This document shows positions 48,142-59,500 of a stretch of 64,000 bases of DNA, in pieces (position 1 is the first letter of the stretch; every line of letters starts with the position of its first letter). The position numbers and the translations under genes are program-made. This DNA is from Salinimicrobium terrae DSM 17865 (GTDB lineage: Bacteria; Bacteroidota; Bacteroidia; Flavobacteriales; Flavobacteriaceae): NCBI RefSeq assembly GCF_000424665.1, contig NZ_KE384222.1:297022-361021 (forward strand). The letters run 5' to 3'. The notes under the pieces were generated by a model. The model did no database searches and had not been told where the DNA came from. It saw only the letters and a program-made list of their open reading frames with translations.

Positions 48142-49329
48142 ATGGCAAAGGAAACTTACGATCGGTCCAAGCCGCACCTAAACATAGGTACAATTGGACA
48201 CGTAGATCACGGAAAAACAACTTTAACAGCAGCAATTACTAAGGTAATGGCTGATGCCGGTTATTCAGAAGCTAGATCTTTTGATCAGATTGATAACGCA
48301 CCGGAAGAAAAAGAAAGAGGTATTACTATTAACTCTTCGCACGTTGAATATTCAACTGAGAAACGTCACTACGCTCACGTTGACTGTCCTGGTCACGCCG
48401 ATTACGTAAAGAACATGGTTACTGGTGCTGCTCAAATGGACGGTGCTATTCTTGTGGTTGCGGCTACAGATGGTCCTATGCCACAAACTCGTGAGCACAT
48501 CCTTCTTGGACGCCAGGTTGGTATTCCAAGAATCGTTGTATTCCTAAACAAAGTTGACCTTGTTGATGATGAGGAACTACTTGAGCTAGTTGAAATGGAA
48601 GTTAGAGATCTTCTTTCTTTCTATGAGTATGATGGAGATAACGGACCTGTAATTTCAGGATCTGCTCTTGGTGCTCTTAACGGAGATGACAAGTGGACTC
48701 AAACTGTTCTTGAATTGATGGAAGCTGTTGATAGCTGGATCGAATTACCAGAGCGTGATATCGATAAGCCATTTCTAATGCCTATCGAGGATGTATTCTC
48801 TATTACTGGTCGTGGTACTGTTGCTACCGGTCGTATTGAAACTGGTGTTGCTAACACTGGAGATCCTGTAGAAATCATTGGTATGGGAGCTGGAAAACTT
48901 ACTTCTACTATTACGGGAGTTGAGATGTTCCGTAAGATCCTTGACAGAGGTGAAGCCGGTGATAACGTTGGTATCCTTCTAAGAGGTATTGAGAAGACTC
49001 AGATCTCTCGTGGTATGGTAATCACCAAGCCAGGATCTGTAACTCCACATGCTAAATTCAAAGCTGAGGTTTATATCCTTAAGAAAGAAGAAGGTGGACG
49101 TCACACTCCATTCCACAACAATTACCGTCCACAGTTTTACGTTCGTACAACCGACGTAACTGGAACAATTAACCTTCCTGAAGGTGTTGAAATGGTAATG
49201 CCAGGTGATAACCTTACAATTACTGTTGATCTTATCCAGCCAATTGCAATGAATGTTGGTCTACGTTTCGCTATCCGTGAAGGTGGTAGAACAGTAGGAG
49301 CTGGACAGGTTACTGAAATTCTAGACTAA
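48142..49329 (+). CDS. tuf: elongation factor Tu
   Basis: 395-residue EF-Tu, carrier of aminoacyl-tRNA to the ribosome. G1 GHVDHGKT at 19-26, G3 [13 protein letters not shown]4 NKVDLVDD and the effector segment [16 protein letters not shown] are all normal. Domain 2 and 3 signatures: [31 protein letters not shown]. Codons are mostly preferred ones, typical of high expression. Transcribed from the upstream tRNA operon; a hairpin (49,352-49,375) separates it from tRNA-Trp. Only copy in the window. Confidence 0.99.
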   Translation: MAKETYDRSKPHLNIGTIGHVDHGKTTLTAAITKVMADAGYSEARSFDQIDNAPEEKERGITINSSHVEYSTEKRHYAHVDCPGHADYVKNMVTGAAQMDGAILVVAATDGPMPQTREHILLGRQVGIPRIVVFLNKVDLVDDEELLELVEMEVRDLLSFYEYDGDNGPVISGSALGALNGDDKWTQTVLELMEAVDSWIELPERDIDKPFLMPIEDVFSITGRGTVATGRIETGVANTGDPVEIIGMGAGKLTSTITGVEMFRKILDRGEAGDNVGILLRGIEKTQISRGMVITKPGSVTPHAKFKAEVYILKKEEGGRHTPFHNNYRPQFYVRTTDVTGTINLPEGVEMVMPGDNLTITVDLIQPIAMNVGLRFAIREGGRTVGAGQVTEILD

Positions 49330-49351
49330 GTATAGTTTAATATAAAAGTTG

Positions 49352-49375
49352 AGGTATTCACTTTGGTGAATACCT
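49352..49375 (+). terminator. hairpin after tuf, partial terminator or processing site
   Basis: AGGTATTCAC / GTGAATACCT, perfect 10-bp stem with TTTG loop; followed by TGACTTAT, no T run, 12 bp before tRNA-Trp. Confidence 0.5.
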
Positions 49376-49387
49376 TGACTTATATTT

Positions 49388-49460
49388 ACGGGTTTAGCTC
49401 AGTTGGTAGAGCACTGGTCTCCAAAACCAGGTGTCGGGAGTTCGAGTCTCTCAACCCGTG
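49388..49460 (+). tRNA. tRNA-Trp (anticodon CCA)
   Basis: Acceptor ACGGGTT / AACCCGT with discriminator G, anticodon loop CTCCAAA, 73 nt. Between tuf and secE, as in many bacteria. Confidence 0.97.
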
Positions 49461-49597
49461 CATAAAGAGTGGTCGTTTTTAACCTCTTTTTCAAAACAAT
49501 ATTGATCAACTACATGGCCACCGAATTCTTTCCGAAGAAAGGGGTAGTAAAACGGGAGCCGGAGCTTAGTTTCAGATAAGCGAAAAAAATTAATACC

Positions 49598-49795
49598 ATG
49601 GCAGGAATAGCAAATTACATTTCGGAGTCCTATAATGAATTGAAGAACCACGTTACCTGGCCAACATGGGCAGAAGCCCAAAGGTTGACCATAGTGGTAG
49701 CAGTCTTCTCAATAATCTTTGCATTATTAATATGGGGTGTAGATACTGTATTTAGCGGCGTGATAGAGCAATATTTTGAGTGGATTAAATCATAA
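49598..49795 (+). CDS. secE: preprotein translocase subunit SecE
   Basis: 65-residue SecE with the amphipathic helix YISESYNELKNHVTWPTWAE and one membrane helix LTIVVAVFSIIFALLIWGVD. The motif NHVTWPTWAEAQR is the conserved cytoplasmic hinge. It stabilises SecY in the SecYEG channel. nusG follows 11 bp on. Confidence 0.96.
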   Translation: MAGIANYISESYNELKNHVTWPTWAEAQRLTIVVAVFSIIFALLIWGVDTVFSGVIEQYFEWIKS

Positions 49796-49806
49796 ATAAT
49801 ATTGCT

Positions 49807-50358
49807 ATGGCAGAGGTGAAAGACAAAAAATGGTATGTAGTTCGTGCCGTAAGCGGACAGGAAAATAAAGTTAAAGAATATATTGAGCGGGAAATCGCTC
49901 ATGAAGGTCTTGAGGATTTTATTGAAGAAGTCCTTGTTCCTACCGAAAAGGTCATTCAAATTAGAAATGGCAAAAAGGTAAATAAGGAGCGTGTTTACTT
50001 CCCTGGATATGTTATGATCTTAGCTAATATTGGTGGTGAGATCCCTCATATCATCAAGTCTATTAATGGTGTTATTGGATTTTTAGGAGAAACAAAAGGA
50101 GGAGATCCTGTGCCTTTGAGAAAATCCGAAGTTAACCGTATGCTAGGAAAAGTGGATGAACTTTCTGTCAAGGCAGATAATGTTGCAATTCCATTTACCA
50201 TTGGAGAAACTATTAAAGTAATTGATGGTCCTTTTAATGGCTTTAACGGTACGGTTGAAAAGATCAATGAGGAGAAGCGTAAGCTTGAAGTGATGGTGAA
50301 GATCTTTGGAAGAAAGACACCGCTTGAGCTAAGTTATATGCAGGTAGAAAAAGTATAA
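49807..50358 (+). CDS. nusG: transcription termination/antitermination protein NusG
   Basis: 183-residue NusG. NGN domain: KKWYVVRAVSGQENKVKEYI, with PTEKVIQIRNGKKVNKERVYFPGY; KOW domain: FTIGETIKVIDGPFNGFNGTV. It binds RNA polymerase and couples elongation to translation or Rho. Start ATG 11 bp after secE, normal operon arrangement. Confidence 0.97.
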   Translation: MAEVKDKKWYVVRAVSGQENKVKEYIEREIAHEGLEDFIEEVLVPTEKVIQIRNGKKVNKERVYFPGYVMILANIGGEIPHIIKSINGVIGFLGETKGGDPVPLRKSEVNRMLGKVDELSVKADNVAIPFTIGETIKVIDGPFNGFNGTVEKINEEKRKLEVMVKIFGRKTPLELSYMQVEKV

Positions 50359-50382
50359 TAACTGTTACACTATATATTTTTG

Positions 50383-50417
50383 GATAGTTTTAGTATGCTT
50401 CCACTAACAAAACTATC
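50383..50417 (+). promoter_or_regulatory. hairpin in the rplK leader
   Basis: GATAGTTTT (50,383-50,391) and AAAACTATC (50,409-50,417), perfect 9-bp stem with AGT/ACT pairing in the loop, between nusG and rplK. In E. coli the rplK leader holds the L1 binding site for autoregulation; this may be the analogue. Confidence 0.4.
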
Positions 50418-50434
50418 ATCTTAAAATTAATAAA

Positions 50435-50872
50435 ATGGCAAAAGAAGTAAGTAAGGTTGTTAAGTTACAAGTTCGCGGAGGTGCTGCTAACCCATCACCA
50501 CCAGTAGGACCAGCTTTAGGTGCTGCCGGAGTTAATATCATGGAGTTCTGTAAGCAATTTAACGGCAGGACTCAGGATAAGCAGGGAAAAGTTTTGCCTG
50601 TTCAAATTACGGTTTATAAAGATAAGTCTTTTGACTTTGTTATAAAGACTCCACCGGCTGCAGTTCAAATTTTGGAAGCTGCGAAATCTAAAAAAGGTTC
50701 TGGGGAACCAAACCGTAAAAAAGTAGCTAGTGTTTCTTGGGATCAGGTAAGAGCTATTGCTGAAGACAAAATGCAGGATCTAAATGCATTCACCATTGAG
50801 TCTGCAATGAAGATGGTAGCTGGAACAGCAAGATCTATGGGAGTTACTGTAAAAGGACAAGCACCTTTTTAA
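50435..50872 (+). CDS. rplK: 50S ribosomal protein L11
   Basis: 145-residue uL11: [20 protein letters not shown] at the start and [21 protein letters not shown]. The C-terminal RNA-binding domain ends [14 protein letters not shown]. It sits in the GTPase-associated centre. rplA follows 18 bp on. Confidence 0.98.
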   Translation: MAKEVSKVVKLQVRGGAANPSPPVGPALGAAGVNIMEFCKQFNGRTQDKQGKVLPVQITVYKDKSFDFVIKTPPAAVQILEAAKSKKGSGEPNRKKVASVSWDQVRAIAEDKMQDLNAFTIESAMKMVAGTARSMGVTVKGQAPF

Positions 50873-50890
50873 TCCAAAAAGAAATTAAAA

Positions 50891-51589
50891 ATGGCAAAAT
50901 TGACTAAAAAGCAAAAGGAAGCAGAATCTAAAATTGAAAAAGGTAAAACTTATTCGGTTGCAGAAGCTTCAGCTTTAATAAAAGACATTACCAATGTAAA
51001 CTTTGATCCTTCTGTGGATATCGCTGTTCGTTTGAACGTGGATCCGCGTAAGGCTAATCAAATGGTTCGTGGCGTTGTTACCTTACCACACGGTACGGGT
51101 AAAGACGTAAAGGTCTTGGCTCTTGTAACTCCAGATAAGGAAGCAGAAGCTAAAGAAGCCGGAGCAGATTACGTTGGTTTAGATGAGTACCTTGATAAGA
51201 TCAAAGGTGGCTGGACAGATGTTGATGTGATCATCACTATGCCCAGTGTTATGGGTAAATTGGGACCATTGGGACGTGTTCTTGGACCAAGAGGTTTAAT
51301 GCCTAACCCAAAGACCGGAACGGTAACTATGGATGTGGCAAAAGCTGTATCTGATGTTAAAGCCGGTAAAATTGACTTCAAAGTGGATAAGACAGGTATT
51401 GTTCACGCTGGTATTGGAAAAGCATCGTTTGAGGCTGATAAGATAGCAGGAAACGCAAGAGAATTATTAACTACCCTGGTAAAATTGAAACCTACGGCTG
51501 CTAAAGGTGTATACATAAAAAGTATTCACATGTCCAGCACGATGAGTCCTAGTGTAGAAATTGATACTAAAAGGTTCACTGAGCAATAA
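50891..51589 (+). CDS. rplA: 50S ribosomal protein L1
   Basis: 232-residue uL1: core motifs [40 protein letters not shown] and PNPKTGTVT. It forms the L1 stalk and, in many bacteria, represses its own rplK-rplA mRNA. Followed by rplJ after 12 bp. Confidence 0.98.
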   Translation: MAKLTKKQKEAESKIEKGKTYSVAEASALIKDITNVNFDPSVDIAVRLNVDPRKANQMVRGVVTLPHGTGKDVKVLALVTPDKEAEAKEAGADYVGLDEYLDKIKGGWTDVDVIITMPSVMGKLGPLGRVLGPRGLMPNPKTGTVTMDVAKAVSDVKAGKIDFKVDKTGIVHAGIGKASFEADKIAGNARELLTTLVKLKPTAAKGVYIKSIHMSSTMSPSVEIDTKRFTEQ

Positions 51590-51601
51590 TATTATTAGAT
51601 T

Positions 51602-52123
51602 ATGACAAGAGAAGAAAAATCAAGAGTAATTGAAGATTTAACTGCCCAGTTAGCTGATAATACAACTATTTACCTAGCAGATATTTCAGGCTTAAATGCT
51701 TTGAATACATCAAATTTACGTAGAGCTTGTTTTAAAGCTAACGTAAAACTTGCGGTAGTTAAGAACACCCTTTTAGCTAAGGCTATGGAGAGTTCAGATA
51801 AAGATTTTGGAGATCTTCCTTCGGTATTGAAGGGAAATACTTCCATCATGTTTTCTGAAACAGGAAATGGACCGGCTAAAGTAATTAAGGATTTCAGAAA
51901 AAAATCTGACCGCCCTTTGCTTAAAGGCGCGTTTATTGAAGAGGCTATCTTCATTGGAGATGATAAACTGGATACTCTGGTTAGCATCAAATCTAAAGAG
52001 GAAGTTATTGGAGATATCGTTGGATTGTTACAATCACCTGCCAAAAATGTTATTTCGGCACTTAAATCTGGTGGTGGTAAGATCGCAGGAATTCTTAAAA
52101 CTCTTTCTGAAAAAGAAGGATAA
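51602..52123 (+). CDS. rplJ: 50S ribosomal protein L10
   Basis: 173-residue uL10, anchor of the L7/L12 stalk: TREEKSRVIEDLTAQLADNT and FKANVKLAVVKNTLLAKAM. Binding helix for L12 is at the C-terminus (GGKIAGILKTLSEKEG). Starts 12 bp after rplA; 56 bp before rplL. Confidence 0.97.
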   Translation: MTREEKSRVIEDLTAQLADNTTIYLADISGLNALNTSNLRRACFKANVKLAVVKNTLLAKAMESSDKDFGDLPSVLKGNTSIMFSETGNGPAKVIKDFRKKSDRPLLKGAFIEEAIFIGDDKLDTLVSIKSKEEVIGDIVGLLQSPAKNVISALKSGGGKIAGILKTLSEKEG

Positions 52124-52179
52124 ACAAGTACGCACTTTTTAACAAACATAAATTACATTACATTTTAAAACGATAGAAA

Positions 52180-52557
52180 ATGGCAGATTTAAAAGATTTC
52201 GCAGAGCAATTAGTTAACTTGACAGTAAAAGAAGTTAATGAATTAGCTACAATTTTAAAAGACGAGTATGGTATCGAGCCTGCTGCTGCTGCAGTAGTTG
52301 CTGGTGGTGCTGCTGCTGGTGGTGGTGAAGAAGCCGCTGAAGAGCAGTCTGAATTTGACGTAATCCTTAAAGCTCCGGGTGGATCAAAACTAGCCGTAGT
52401 AAAATTAGTAAAAGAACTTACCGGTCTTGGCTTGAAAGATGCTAAAGAATTGGTAGACAATGCTCCAAAACCTGTAAAAGAGGGAGTTTCTAAAGACGAA
52501 GCTGAAGCACTAAAAGCACAGTTAGAAGAAGCAGGAGCTGAGGTTGAGCTTAAGTAA
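52180..52557 (+). CDS. rplL: 50S ribosomal protein L7/L12
   Basis: 125-residue bL12: N-terminal dimer helix [20 protein letters not shown], Ala/Gly-rich hinge [14 protein letters not shown] and the C-terminal domain [20 protein letters not shown]. Factor-binding stalk. A long hairpin (52,580-52,618) follows, as in many rplL-rpoB gaps. Confidence 0.98.
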   Translation: MADLKDFAEQLVNLTVKEVNELATILKDEYGIEPAAAAVVAGGAAAGGGEEAAEEQSEFDVILKAPGGSKLAVVKLVKELTGLGLKDAKELVDNAPKPVKEGVSKDEAEALKAQLEEAGAEVELK

Positions 52558-52579
52558 GCTAAACCCACAGACAAATATA

Positions 52580-52618
52580 GGTTTAGACCCGGAGATTTGG
52601 TTCTCTGAGGTCTAAACC
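52580..52618 (+). terminator. hairpin between rplL and rpoB, partial terminator or processing site
   Basis: GGTTTAGACC / GGTCTAAACC, perfect 10-bp stem, with further pairing GGAGA/TCTCT above. Followed by ATTTTGCG, a weak T stretch, so attenuation rather than full stop; rpoB starts 72 bp on. Confidence 0.55.
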
Positions 52619-52689
52619 ATTTTGCGTATATAAACATTTCCTGTTTATTTCGCACACTTTTTTATATAATAACATAATTCCGTCCATTG

Positions 52690-55600
52690 ATGTTAGCAAC
52701 GCAAACTGAAAGATTGAGTTTCTCTTCTGTAAAGAATAGCCCTGCCTATCCCGACTTTTTGGATATACAAATCAAGTCATTCCAGGACTTCTTTCAATTA
52801 GAAACAAAATCAGAAGAAAGAGGAAATGAAGGTTTAAATAATACCTTCATGGAGAACTTTCCCATTACGGACACCCGTAACCAATTCGTACTAGAATTTT
52901 TAGACTATTTTGTGGACCCACCGCGGTACTCCCTTCAGGAATGTATTGAGCGTGGATTGACATATAGTGTACCGCTTAAAGCACGGTTAAAGCTTTACTG
53001 TACAGATCCCGAACACGAGGACTTTGAGACTATTGTTCAGGATGTGTATCTTGGGACGATTCCTTATATGACCCCAAGCGGGACCTTTTGTATCAATGGA
53101 GCTGAGCGCGTAGTAGTTTCTCAGTTGCACCGGTCTCCCGGAGTATTCTTTGGACAATCCTTCCATGCAAACGGGACAAAACTTTATTCTGCCCGTGTAA
53201 TTCCTTTTAAAGGATCCTGGATTGAATTCGCTACCGATATCAACAGCGTTATGTACGCGTATATCGATAGGAAGAAAAAATTACCTGTTACAACACTTTT
53301 CCGCGCCATAGGTTTTGAGCGCGATAAAGACATTCTTGAGATCTTTGACCTTGCAGAAGAGGTGAAAGTTTCCAAAACCGGACTTAAAAAAGTTCTTGGC
53401 CGTAAATTGGCTGCACGTGTATTGAACACCTGGTATGAAGATTTCGTAGATGAAGATACTGGAGAGGTTGTTTCGATTGAGCGTAATGAGATTATTTTAG
53501 ATCGTGATACTGTTCTTGAAAAAGAGCATATAGAAGAAATAGTAGAAACCGGATCAAAGACCATTCTTCTTCACAAAGAGGAAAACCAGACCGGAGATTA
53601 CGCTATTATCCACAATACATTACAAAAAGATCCAACTAACTCCGAAAAGGAGGCGGTTGAACACATATACCGTCAACTTCGTAACGCAGAACCACCAGAT
53701 GAGGAGACTGCCCGCGGAATTATTGACAAATTGTTCTTTAGTGACCAGCGTTACAACCTTGGGGAAGTAGGGCGTTACAGAATGAACAAAAAACTTGGTC
53801 TTGATATAGCAATGGATAAGCAAGTGCTTACCCGTGAGGATATCATTACTATCGTTAAATATCTTATTGAACTTATTAATTCAAAGGCAGAGGTTGATGA
53901 TATCGACCACTTGTCTAACCGTCGTGTAAGAACAGTGGGAGAGCAGCTGTCTCAGCAGTTTGGAGTAGGTCTTGCCCGTATGGCCCGTACAATCCGTGAA
54001 AGGATGAACGTACGTGACAACGAGGTATTTACCCCGATAGATTTGATTAACGCGAAGACCTTGTCTTCTGTGATCAACTCTTTCTTTGGAACCAACCAGT
54101 TGTCACAGTTCATGGACCAGACGAATCCATTGGCAGAGATCACTCACAAGCGAAGACTTTCGGCTTTAGGACCAGGTGGTCTTTCCCGTGAGCGTGCAGG
54201 TTTCGAAGTACGTGACGTTCACTATACTCACTACGGAAGACTTTGTCCTATTGAAACTCCTGAAGGTCCAAACATTGGGCTTATTTCCTCACTTTCAGCT
54301 TATGCTAAAGTGAACTCAATGGGATTCCTTGAAACTCCTTATCGTGAGGTTGTTAACGGAAAAGTAAATATTTCTGAAGAGCCAAGGTATTTAAGTGCCG
54401 AGGAGGAAGAAGATAAGATGATAGCCCAGGCGAATATTGCAATGGGTGAGGATGGTACTATTGAAGCTGATAGAGTAATTGCCCGTGAGGAAGGTGATTT
54501 CCCTGTAGTAGAACCTACCCAGGTTCACTATATGGACGTTGCTCCAAACCAGATCGCTTCAATCTCTGCTTCATTGATTCCGTTCCTTGAGCATGATGAT
54601 GCAAACCGTGCTTTGATGGGATCAAACATGATGCGCCAGGCCGTACCTTTACTTCGAGTGGATTCTCCAATCGTTGGTACAGGACTGGAAAGACAGGTAG
54701 CTACAGATTCCAGAGTACTGATTAATGCCGAAGGAGCAGGAACTGTAGAATACGTTGATGCAAACCAGATCACTATAAAGTACGACAGAACTGAAGAGGA
54801 GCGAATGGTAAGTTTTGACTCAGATTCCAAGACTTATGAGCTGGTGAAGTTTAGAAAGACAAACCAGGGTACTTCTATTAACCTGAAGCCAATCGTAAGA
54901 GTAGGTGACAGGGTTTCTAAAGGTCAGGTACTTTGTCAGGGTTACGCGACCGAGGCGGGGGAACTTGCACTTGGACGTAACATGAAAGTGGCTTTCATGC
55001 CATGGAAAGGTTACAACTTTGAGGATGCGATCGTGATTTCAGAAAATGTGGTGAGAAATGATATTTTCACCTCTATTCACATCGATGAATATTCTCTTGA
55101 AGTTAGAGATACCAAGCTTGGTAATGAAGAATTGACAAACGATATTCCAAACGTTTCTGAAGAGGCTACAAAAGATCTTGATGAGCATGGAATGATTCGT
55201 ATTGGTGCAGAAGTTAAACCCGGGGATATTCTAATAGGTAAGATCACTCCGAAAGGAGAGAGCGATCCAACTCCCGAAGAAAAACTTCTTAGAGCGATCT
55301 TTGGTGATAAAGCCGGAGATGTGAAGGATGCTTCTCTTAAAGCTTCTCCGTCATTAAGAGGTGTGGTAATTGACAAGAAATTGTTTGCCCGCGCTATTAA
55401 AGACAAGCGTAAGAGAGCTCAGGATAAGGAAGATGTTTCGGCACTTGAGAAAAAATATGAAGCGAAATTTGCCATTTTAAAGTCTGAACTGGTAGACAAG
55501 CTATTCGCGATCATTGGTGGAAAAACTGCCCAGGGAGTGATGAATGACCTTGGTGAGGAGATCCTTCCAAAAGGTAAGAAGTACACTCAGAAAATGCTTA

Positions 55601-56502
55601 ATGCAGTTGATGATTATGCTCACCTTACCCATGGAACCTGGACTACAGATGATCATCTGAATGCTTTGGTGGCCGATCTTCTTCACAACTACCGTATTAA
55701 GGAAAATGATATCCAGGGTAACCTGAGAAGGGAAAAGTTCACCATTTCTGTGGGGGATGAACTACCTGCAGGTATAATCAAACTTGCTAAAGTTTACATC
55801 GCTAAGAAACGTAAGCTGAAAGTAGGGGATAAAATGGCTGGACGTCACGGCAACAAAGGTATTGTTGCCCGTATAGTTCGCCAGGAAGATATGCCTTTCC
55901 TTGAAGATGGTACACCTGTTGATATAGTATTGAACCCACTTGGGGTGCCATCACGTATGAACATTGGACAGATCTATGAAACTGTTCTTGGATGGGCCGG
56001 ACAAAAACTGGGTAGAAAATTTGCTACTCCCATTTTTGATGGTGCAACTATAGATCAGATCAATGAATTGACAGATGAAGCGGAAATTCCGAGGTTTGGC
56101 CATACTTATCTTTATGATGGTGGAACCGGAGATCGATTTGACCAGCCTGCAACTGTTGGGGTGATCTACATGCTTAAACTGGGACACATGATTGATGATA
56201 AGATGCACGCACGTTCAATCGGGCCATACTCATTGATCACTCAGCAGCCGCTTGGAGGTAAAGCTCAGTTTGGTGGTCAGCGTTTTGGAGAGATGGAAGT
56301 TTGGGCCCTTGAAGCATACGGTGCTTCGGCGACTCTTCGTGAAATTCTTACTGTAAAGTCAGATGATGTTATAGGAAGAGCCAAGACTTATGAAGCCATC
56401 GTAAAAGGTGAGCCAATGCCAGAACCTGGACTACCTGAATCTTTTAACGTGTTAATGCACGAACTGAAAGGTCTGGGATTAGATATTAGATTAGAAGAAT
56501 AA
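52690..56502 (+). CDS. rpoB: DNA-directed RNA polymerase subunit beta
   Basis: 1270-residue beta subunit. Rif-region motif [20 protein letters not shown], catalytic-core [23 protein letters not shown] (in parts), GEAELGRN-like region [20 protein letters not shown], and the end [19 protein letters not shown]. ATG at 52,690, not the TTG before it. The N-terminus AVQTERLSF-like ([17 protein letters not shown]) is as in other Flavobacteriia. The rifampicin site looks wild-type by eye. 87 bp to rpoC. Confidence 0.98.
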   Translation: MLATQTERLSFSSVKNSPAYPDFLDIQIKSFQDFFQLETKSEERGNEGLNNTFMENFPITDTRNQFVLEFLDYFVDPPRYSLQECIERGLTYSVPLKARLKLYCTDPEHEDFETIVQDVYLGTIPYMTPSGTFCINGAERVVVSQLHRSPGVFFGQSFHANGTKLYSARVIPFKGSWIEFATDINSVMYAYIDRKKKLPVTTLFRAIGFERDKDILEIFDLAEEVKVSKTGLKKVLGRKLAARVLNTWYEDFVDEDTGEVVSIERNEIILDRDTVLEKEHIEEIVETGSKTILLHKEENQTGDYAIIHNTLQKDPTNSEKEAVEHIYRQLRNAEPPDEETARGIIDKLFFSDQRYNLGEVGRYRMNKKLGLDIAMDKQVLTREDIITIVKYLIELINSKAEVDDIDHLSNRRVRTVGEQLSQQFGVGLARMARTIRERMNVRDNEVFTPIDLINAKTLSSVINSFFGTNQLSQFMDQTNPLAEITHKRRLSALGPGGLSRERAGFEVRDVHYTHYGRLCPIETPEGPNIGLISSLSAYAKVNSMGFLETPYREVVNGKVNISEEPRYLSAEEEEDKMIAQANIAMGEDGTIEADRVIAREEGDFPVVEPTQVHYMDVAPNQIASISASLIPFLEHDDANRALMGSNMMRQAVPLLRVDSPIVGTGLERQVATDSRVLINAEGAGTVEYVDANQITIKYDRTEEERMVSFDSDSKTYELVKFRKTNQGTSINLKPIVRVGDRVSKGQVLCQGYATEAGELALGRNMKVAFMPWKGYNFEDAIVISENVVRNDIFTSIHIDEYSLEVRDTKLGNEELTNDIPNVSEEATKDLDEHGMIRIGAEVKPGDILIGKITPKGESDPTPEEKLLRAIFGDKAGDVKDASLKASPSLRGVVIDKKLFARAIKDKRKRAQDKEDVSALEKKYEAKFAILKSELVDKLFAIIGGKTAQGVMNDLGEEILPKGKKYTQKMLNAVDDYAHLTHGTWTTDDHLNALVADLLHNYRIKENDIQGNLRREKFTISVGDELPAGIIKLAKVYIAKKRKLKVGDKMAGRHGNKGIVARIVRQEDMPFLEDGTPVDIVLNPLGVPSRMNIGQIYETVLGWAGQKLGRKFATPIFDGATIDQINELTDEAEIPRFGHTYLYDGGTGDRFDQPATVGVIYMLKLGHMIDDKMHARSIGPYSLITQQPLGGKAQFGGQRFGEMEVWALEAYGASATLREILTVKSDDVIGRAKTYEAIVKGEPMPEPGLPESFNVLMHELKGLGLDIRLEE

Positions 56503-56518
56503 AAAAGTCACCAGTAGG

Positions 56519-56562
56519 CAGTAAGCAGTATCCAGTTTGAATTTACTGAATACTGTTTACTG
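56519..56562. repeat. palindromic repeat in the rpoB-rpoC gap
   Basis: CAGTAAGCAGTATCCAGT (56,519-56,536) and ACTGAATACTGTTTACTG (56,545-56,562) form a stem with 16 of 18 pairs and an 8-nt loop. The text CAGTAGGCAGTAAGCAGTAT resembles short tandem repeats spread over Bacteroidota genomes. Lies inside an essential operon, so it does not stop transcription. Confidence 0.65.
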
Positions 56563-56589
56563 AAAACTGATTACTACATAAAAAGTATT

Positions 56590-59500
56590 ATGGCTAGAAA
56601 TAATGATAAGAATACAGTACAGAGGTTTAACAAGATCTCTATAGGTTTAGCTTCTCCTGAGTCGATTCTTGCTGAGTCACGCGGGGAGGTCCTAAAACCT
56701 GAAACTATCAATTATCGTACGCACAAACCCGAAAGGGACGGGCTTTTCTGTGAGCGTATTTTTGGTCCTGTAAAGGATTATGAATGTGCCTGTGGAAAGT
56801 ACAAAAGGATCCGTTATAAAGGAATCGTGTGTGATAGATGTGGTGTAGAGGTGACCGAAAAGAAAGTGCGTAGAGACCGTGTGGGGCATATTAACCTTGT
56901 GGTTCCTGTGGCACACATCTGGTACTTCCGTTCATTACCTAATAAGATTGGTTACCTGCTTGGTCTTCCGTCTAAGAAATTAGACATGATCATTTACTAC
57001 GAGAGGTACGTGGTAATTCAACCGGGTATTGCCAAGAATGAGGATGGATCGCCGTTGAAGAAAATGGATTTCCTTACTGAAGAAGAGTACCTGAACATTC
57101 TGGATACCCTTCCGCAGGAAAACCTTTACCTGGATGAGAACGACCCGAATAAATTTATTGCTAAAATGGGAGCAGAGTGTCTTATCGACATCCTGCAGCG
57201 CATAGACCTTGATGCACTTTCCTATGAATTAAGACACAAAGCAAACAACGAAACTTCCAAGCAACGTAAAACTGAGGCTCTTAAGAGACTACAGGTTGTG
57301 GAAGCACTTCGTGATGCAAATAAGAACCGTGAAAACCGTCCTGAGTGGATGATCATGAAAGTAATTCCAATCATTCCGCCGGAATTACGTCCATTGGTGC
57401 CGCTTGATGGAGGACGTTTCGCAACTTCAGATTTAAATGATCTTTACCGTCGTGTAATTATTCGTAATAACCGTCTGAAAAGGTTAATGGAGATCAAAGC
57501 TCCTGAAGTGATTCTTCGTAACGAAAAGCGTATGCTACAGGAATCTGTAGATTCGTTATTTGATAACACAAGAAAATCTTCAGCAGTAAAAACTGATTCC
57601 AACAGGCCGTTGAAATCCCTTTCTGACTCCTTAAAAGGTAAGCAAGGGCGTTTCCGTCAAAACCTGCTTGGTAAGCGTGTGGATTATTCTGCTCGTTCGG
57701 TAATTGTTGTAGGACCGGAATTGAAGTTCTACGAGTGTGGTCTTCCAAAAGACATGGCAGCCGAGCTTTACAAGCCTTTTGTGATAAGAAAACTTATCGA
57801 AAGAGGTATTGTTAAGACTGTGAAGTCTGCCAAGAAAATTATAGATAAAAAAGAACCTGTTGTTTGGGATATTCTTGAGAATGTATTGAAAGGGCATCCT
57901 GTGTTGCTTAACCGGGCCCCAACTCTTCACAGACTTGGTATCCAGGCATTCCAGCCAAAACTTATTGAAGGTAAAGCGATTCAGTTGCACCCACTTGCGT
58001 GTACTGCATTCAACGCCGATTTTGATGGGGATCAAATGGCTGTCCACCTTCCGCTTGGGCCAGAGGCTATCCTCGAGGCACAGCTGTTAATGTTAGGTTC
58101 GCACAATATTTTGAACCCTGCAAACGGTTCGCCGGTAACTGTACCTTCTCAGGATATGGTACTTGGTCTTTACTATATGACAAAGGCCAGAAAATCAACT
58201 CCCGAGAGAGCTGTAAAAGGAGAAGGGCTTACGTTCTATTCACCTGAAGAGGTGACAATCGCTTACAACCAGAAGATGGTTGAGCTTAACGCGATGATCA
58301 AGATCCGTACAAAGGATTTTAATGAGGCAGGACAACTGGTAAACCAGATCATTGAAACTACAGTAGGTAGAGTACTATTCAACCAGGCCGTGCCGGAAAA
58401 AGCAGGTTTTGTGAATGAAGTACTTACTAAAAAATCACTTCGTGATATTATTGGTAACATTCTTAAAGTAACCAGCGTTCCCGAAACTGCGGAATTCCTG
58501 GATGCGATTAAGGAAATGGGTTATGGTTTTGCATTCCGTGGGGGATTGTCTTTCAGTTTGGGAGATATTATTATTCCGGAAGAAAAGCAGACCATGATCG
58601 ACGATGCAAACGAGCAGGTTGAAGGTATTATAGGAAACTATAACATGGGTCTTATTACCAACAACGAACGTTACAACCAGGTTATTGACATCTGGACTTC
58701 TACGAACGCCGGCTTAACGGAATTAGCCATGAAGCGTATTCGTGAAGACCAGCAAGGATTTAACTCGGTGTACATGATGCTTGACTCCGGTGCAAGGGGA
58801 TCTAAAGAACAGATCCGTCAGTTGACCGGTATGCGTGGATTAATGGCGAAGCCTAAAAAGTCTACTTCCGGAGGTGGAGAAATTATTGAAAACCCTATTC
58901 TTTCTAACTTTAAGGAAGGTCTTTCGATTCTTGAATACTTTATTTCTACTCACGGTGCACGGAAAGGACTTGCTGATACGGCTCTTAAAACTGCCGATGC
59001 AGGTTACCTTACCCGTCGTCTTGTAGATGTTTCACAGGATGTGATCATCAACGAGGAAGATTGTGGTACTTTAAGAGGTGTTGACGTATCGCCATTGAAG
59101 AAGAATGAGGAGATCGTGGAATCTCTTGGAGAGCGAATTCTTGGTAGAACTGCCCTTCATGATGTAATTAATCCTTTAACTAACGAGCTGCTTGTAGAAT
59201 CGGGCGTTGAAATTGACGAGGATATTGTTAAGAAGATCACCGAAGCTCCGATTGAAAGTGTTGAAATAAGATCTGCTCTTACTTGTGAGGCTAAAAAAGG
59301 AATATGTGTGAGATGTTACGGCCGTAATCTTGCTACCAATAAAACGGTACAAAGAGGAGAAGCGGTTGGAGTTGTAGCTGCCCAGTCAATTGGAGAGCCG
59401 GGTACACAGCTTACCCTTCGTACCTTCCACGTGGGTGGTATTGCAGGAAACATTTCTGAAGAGAATAAATTGATCGCGAAGTTCCCGGGAATTGCAGAGA

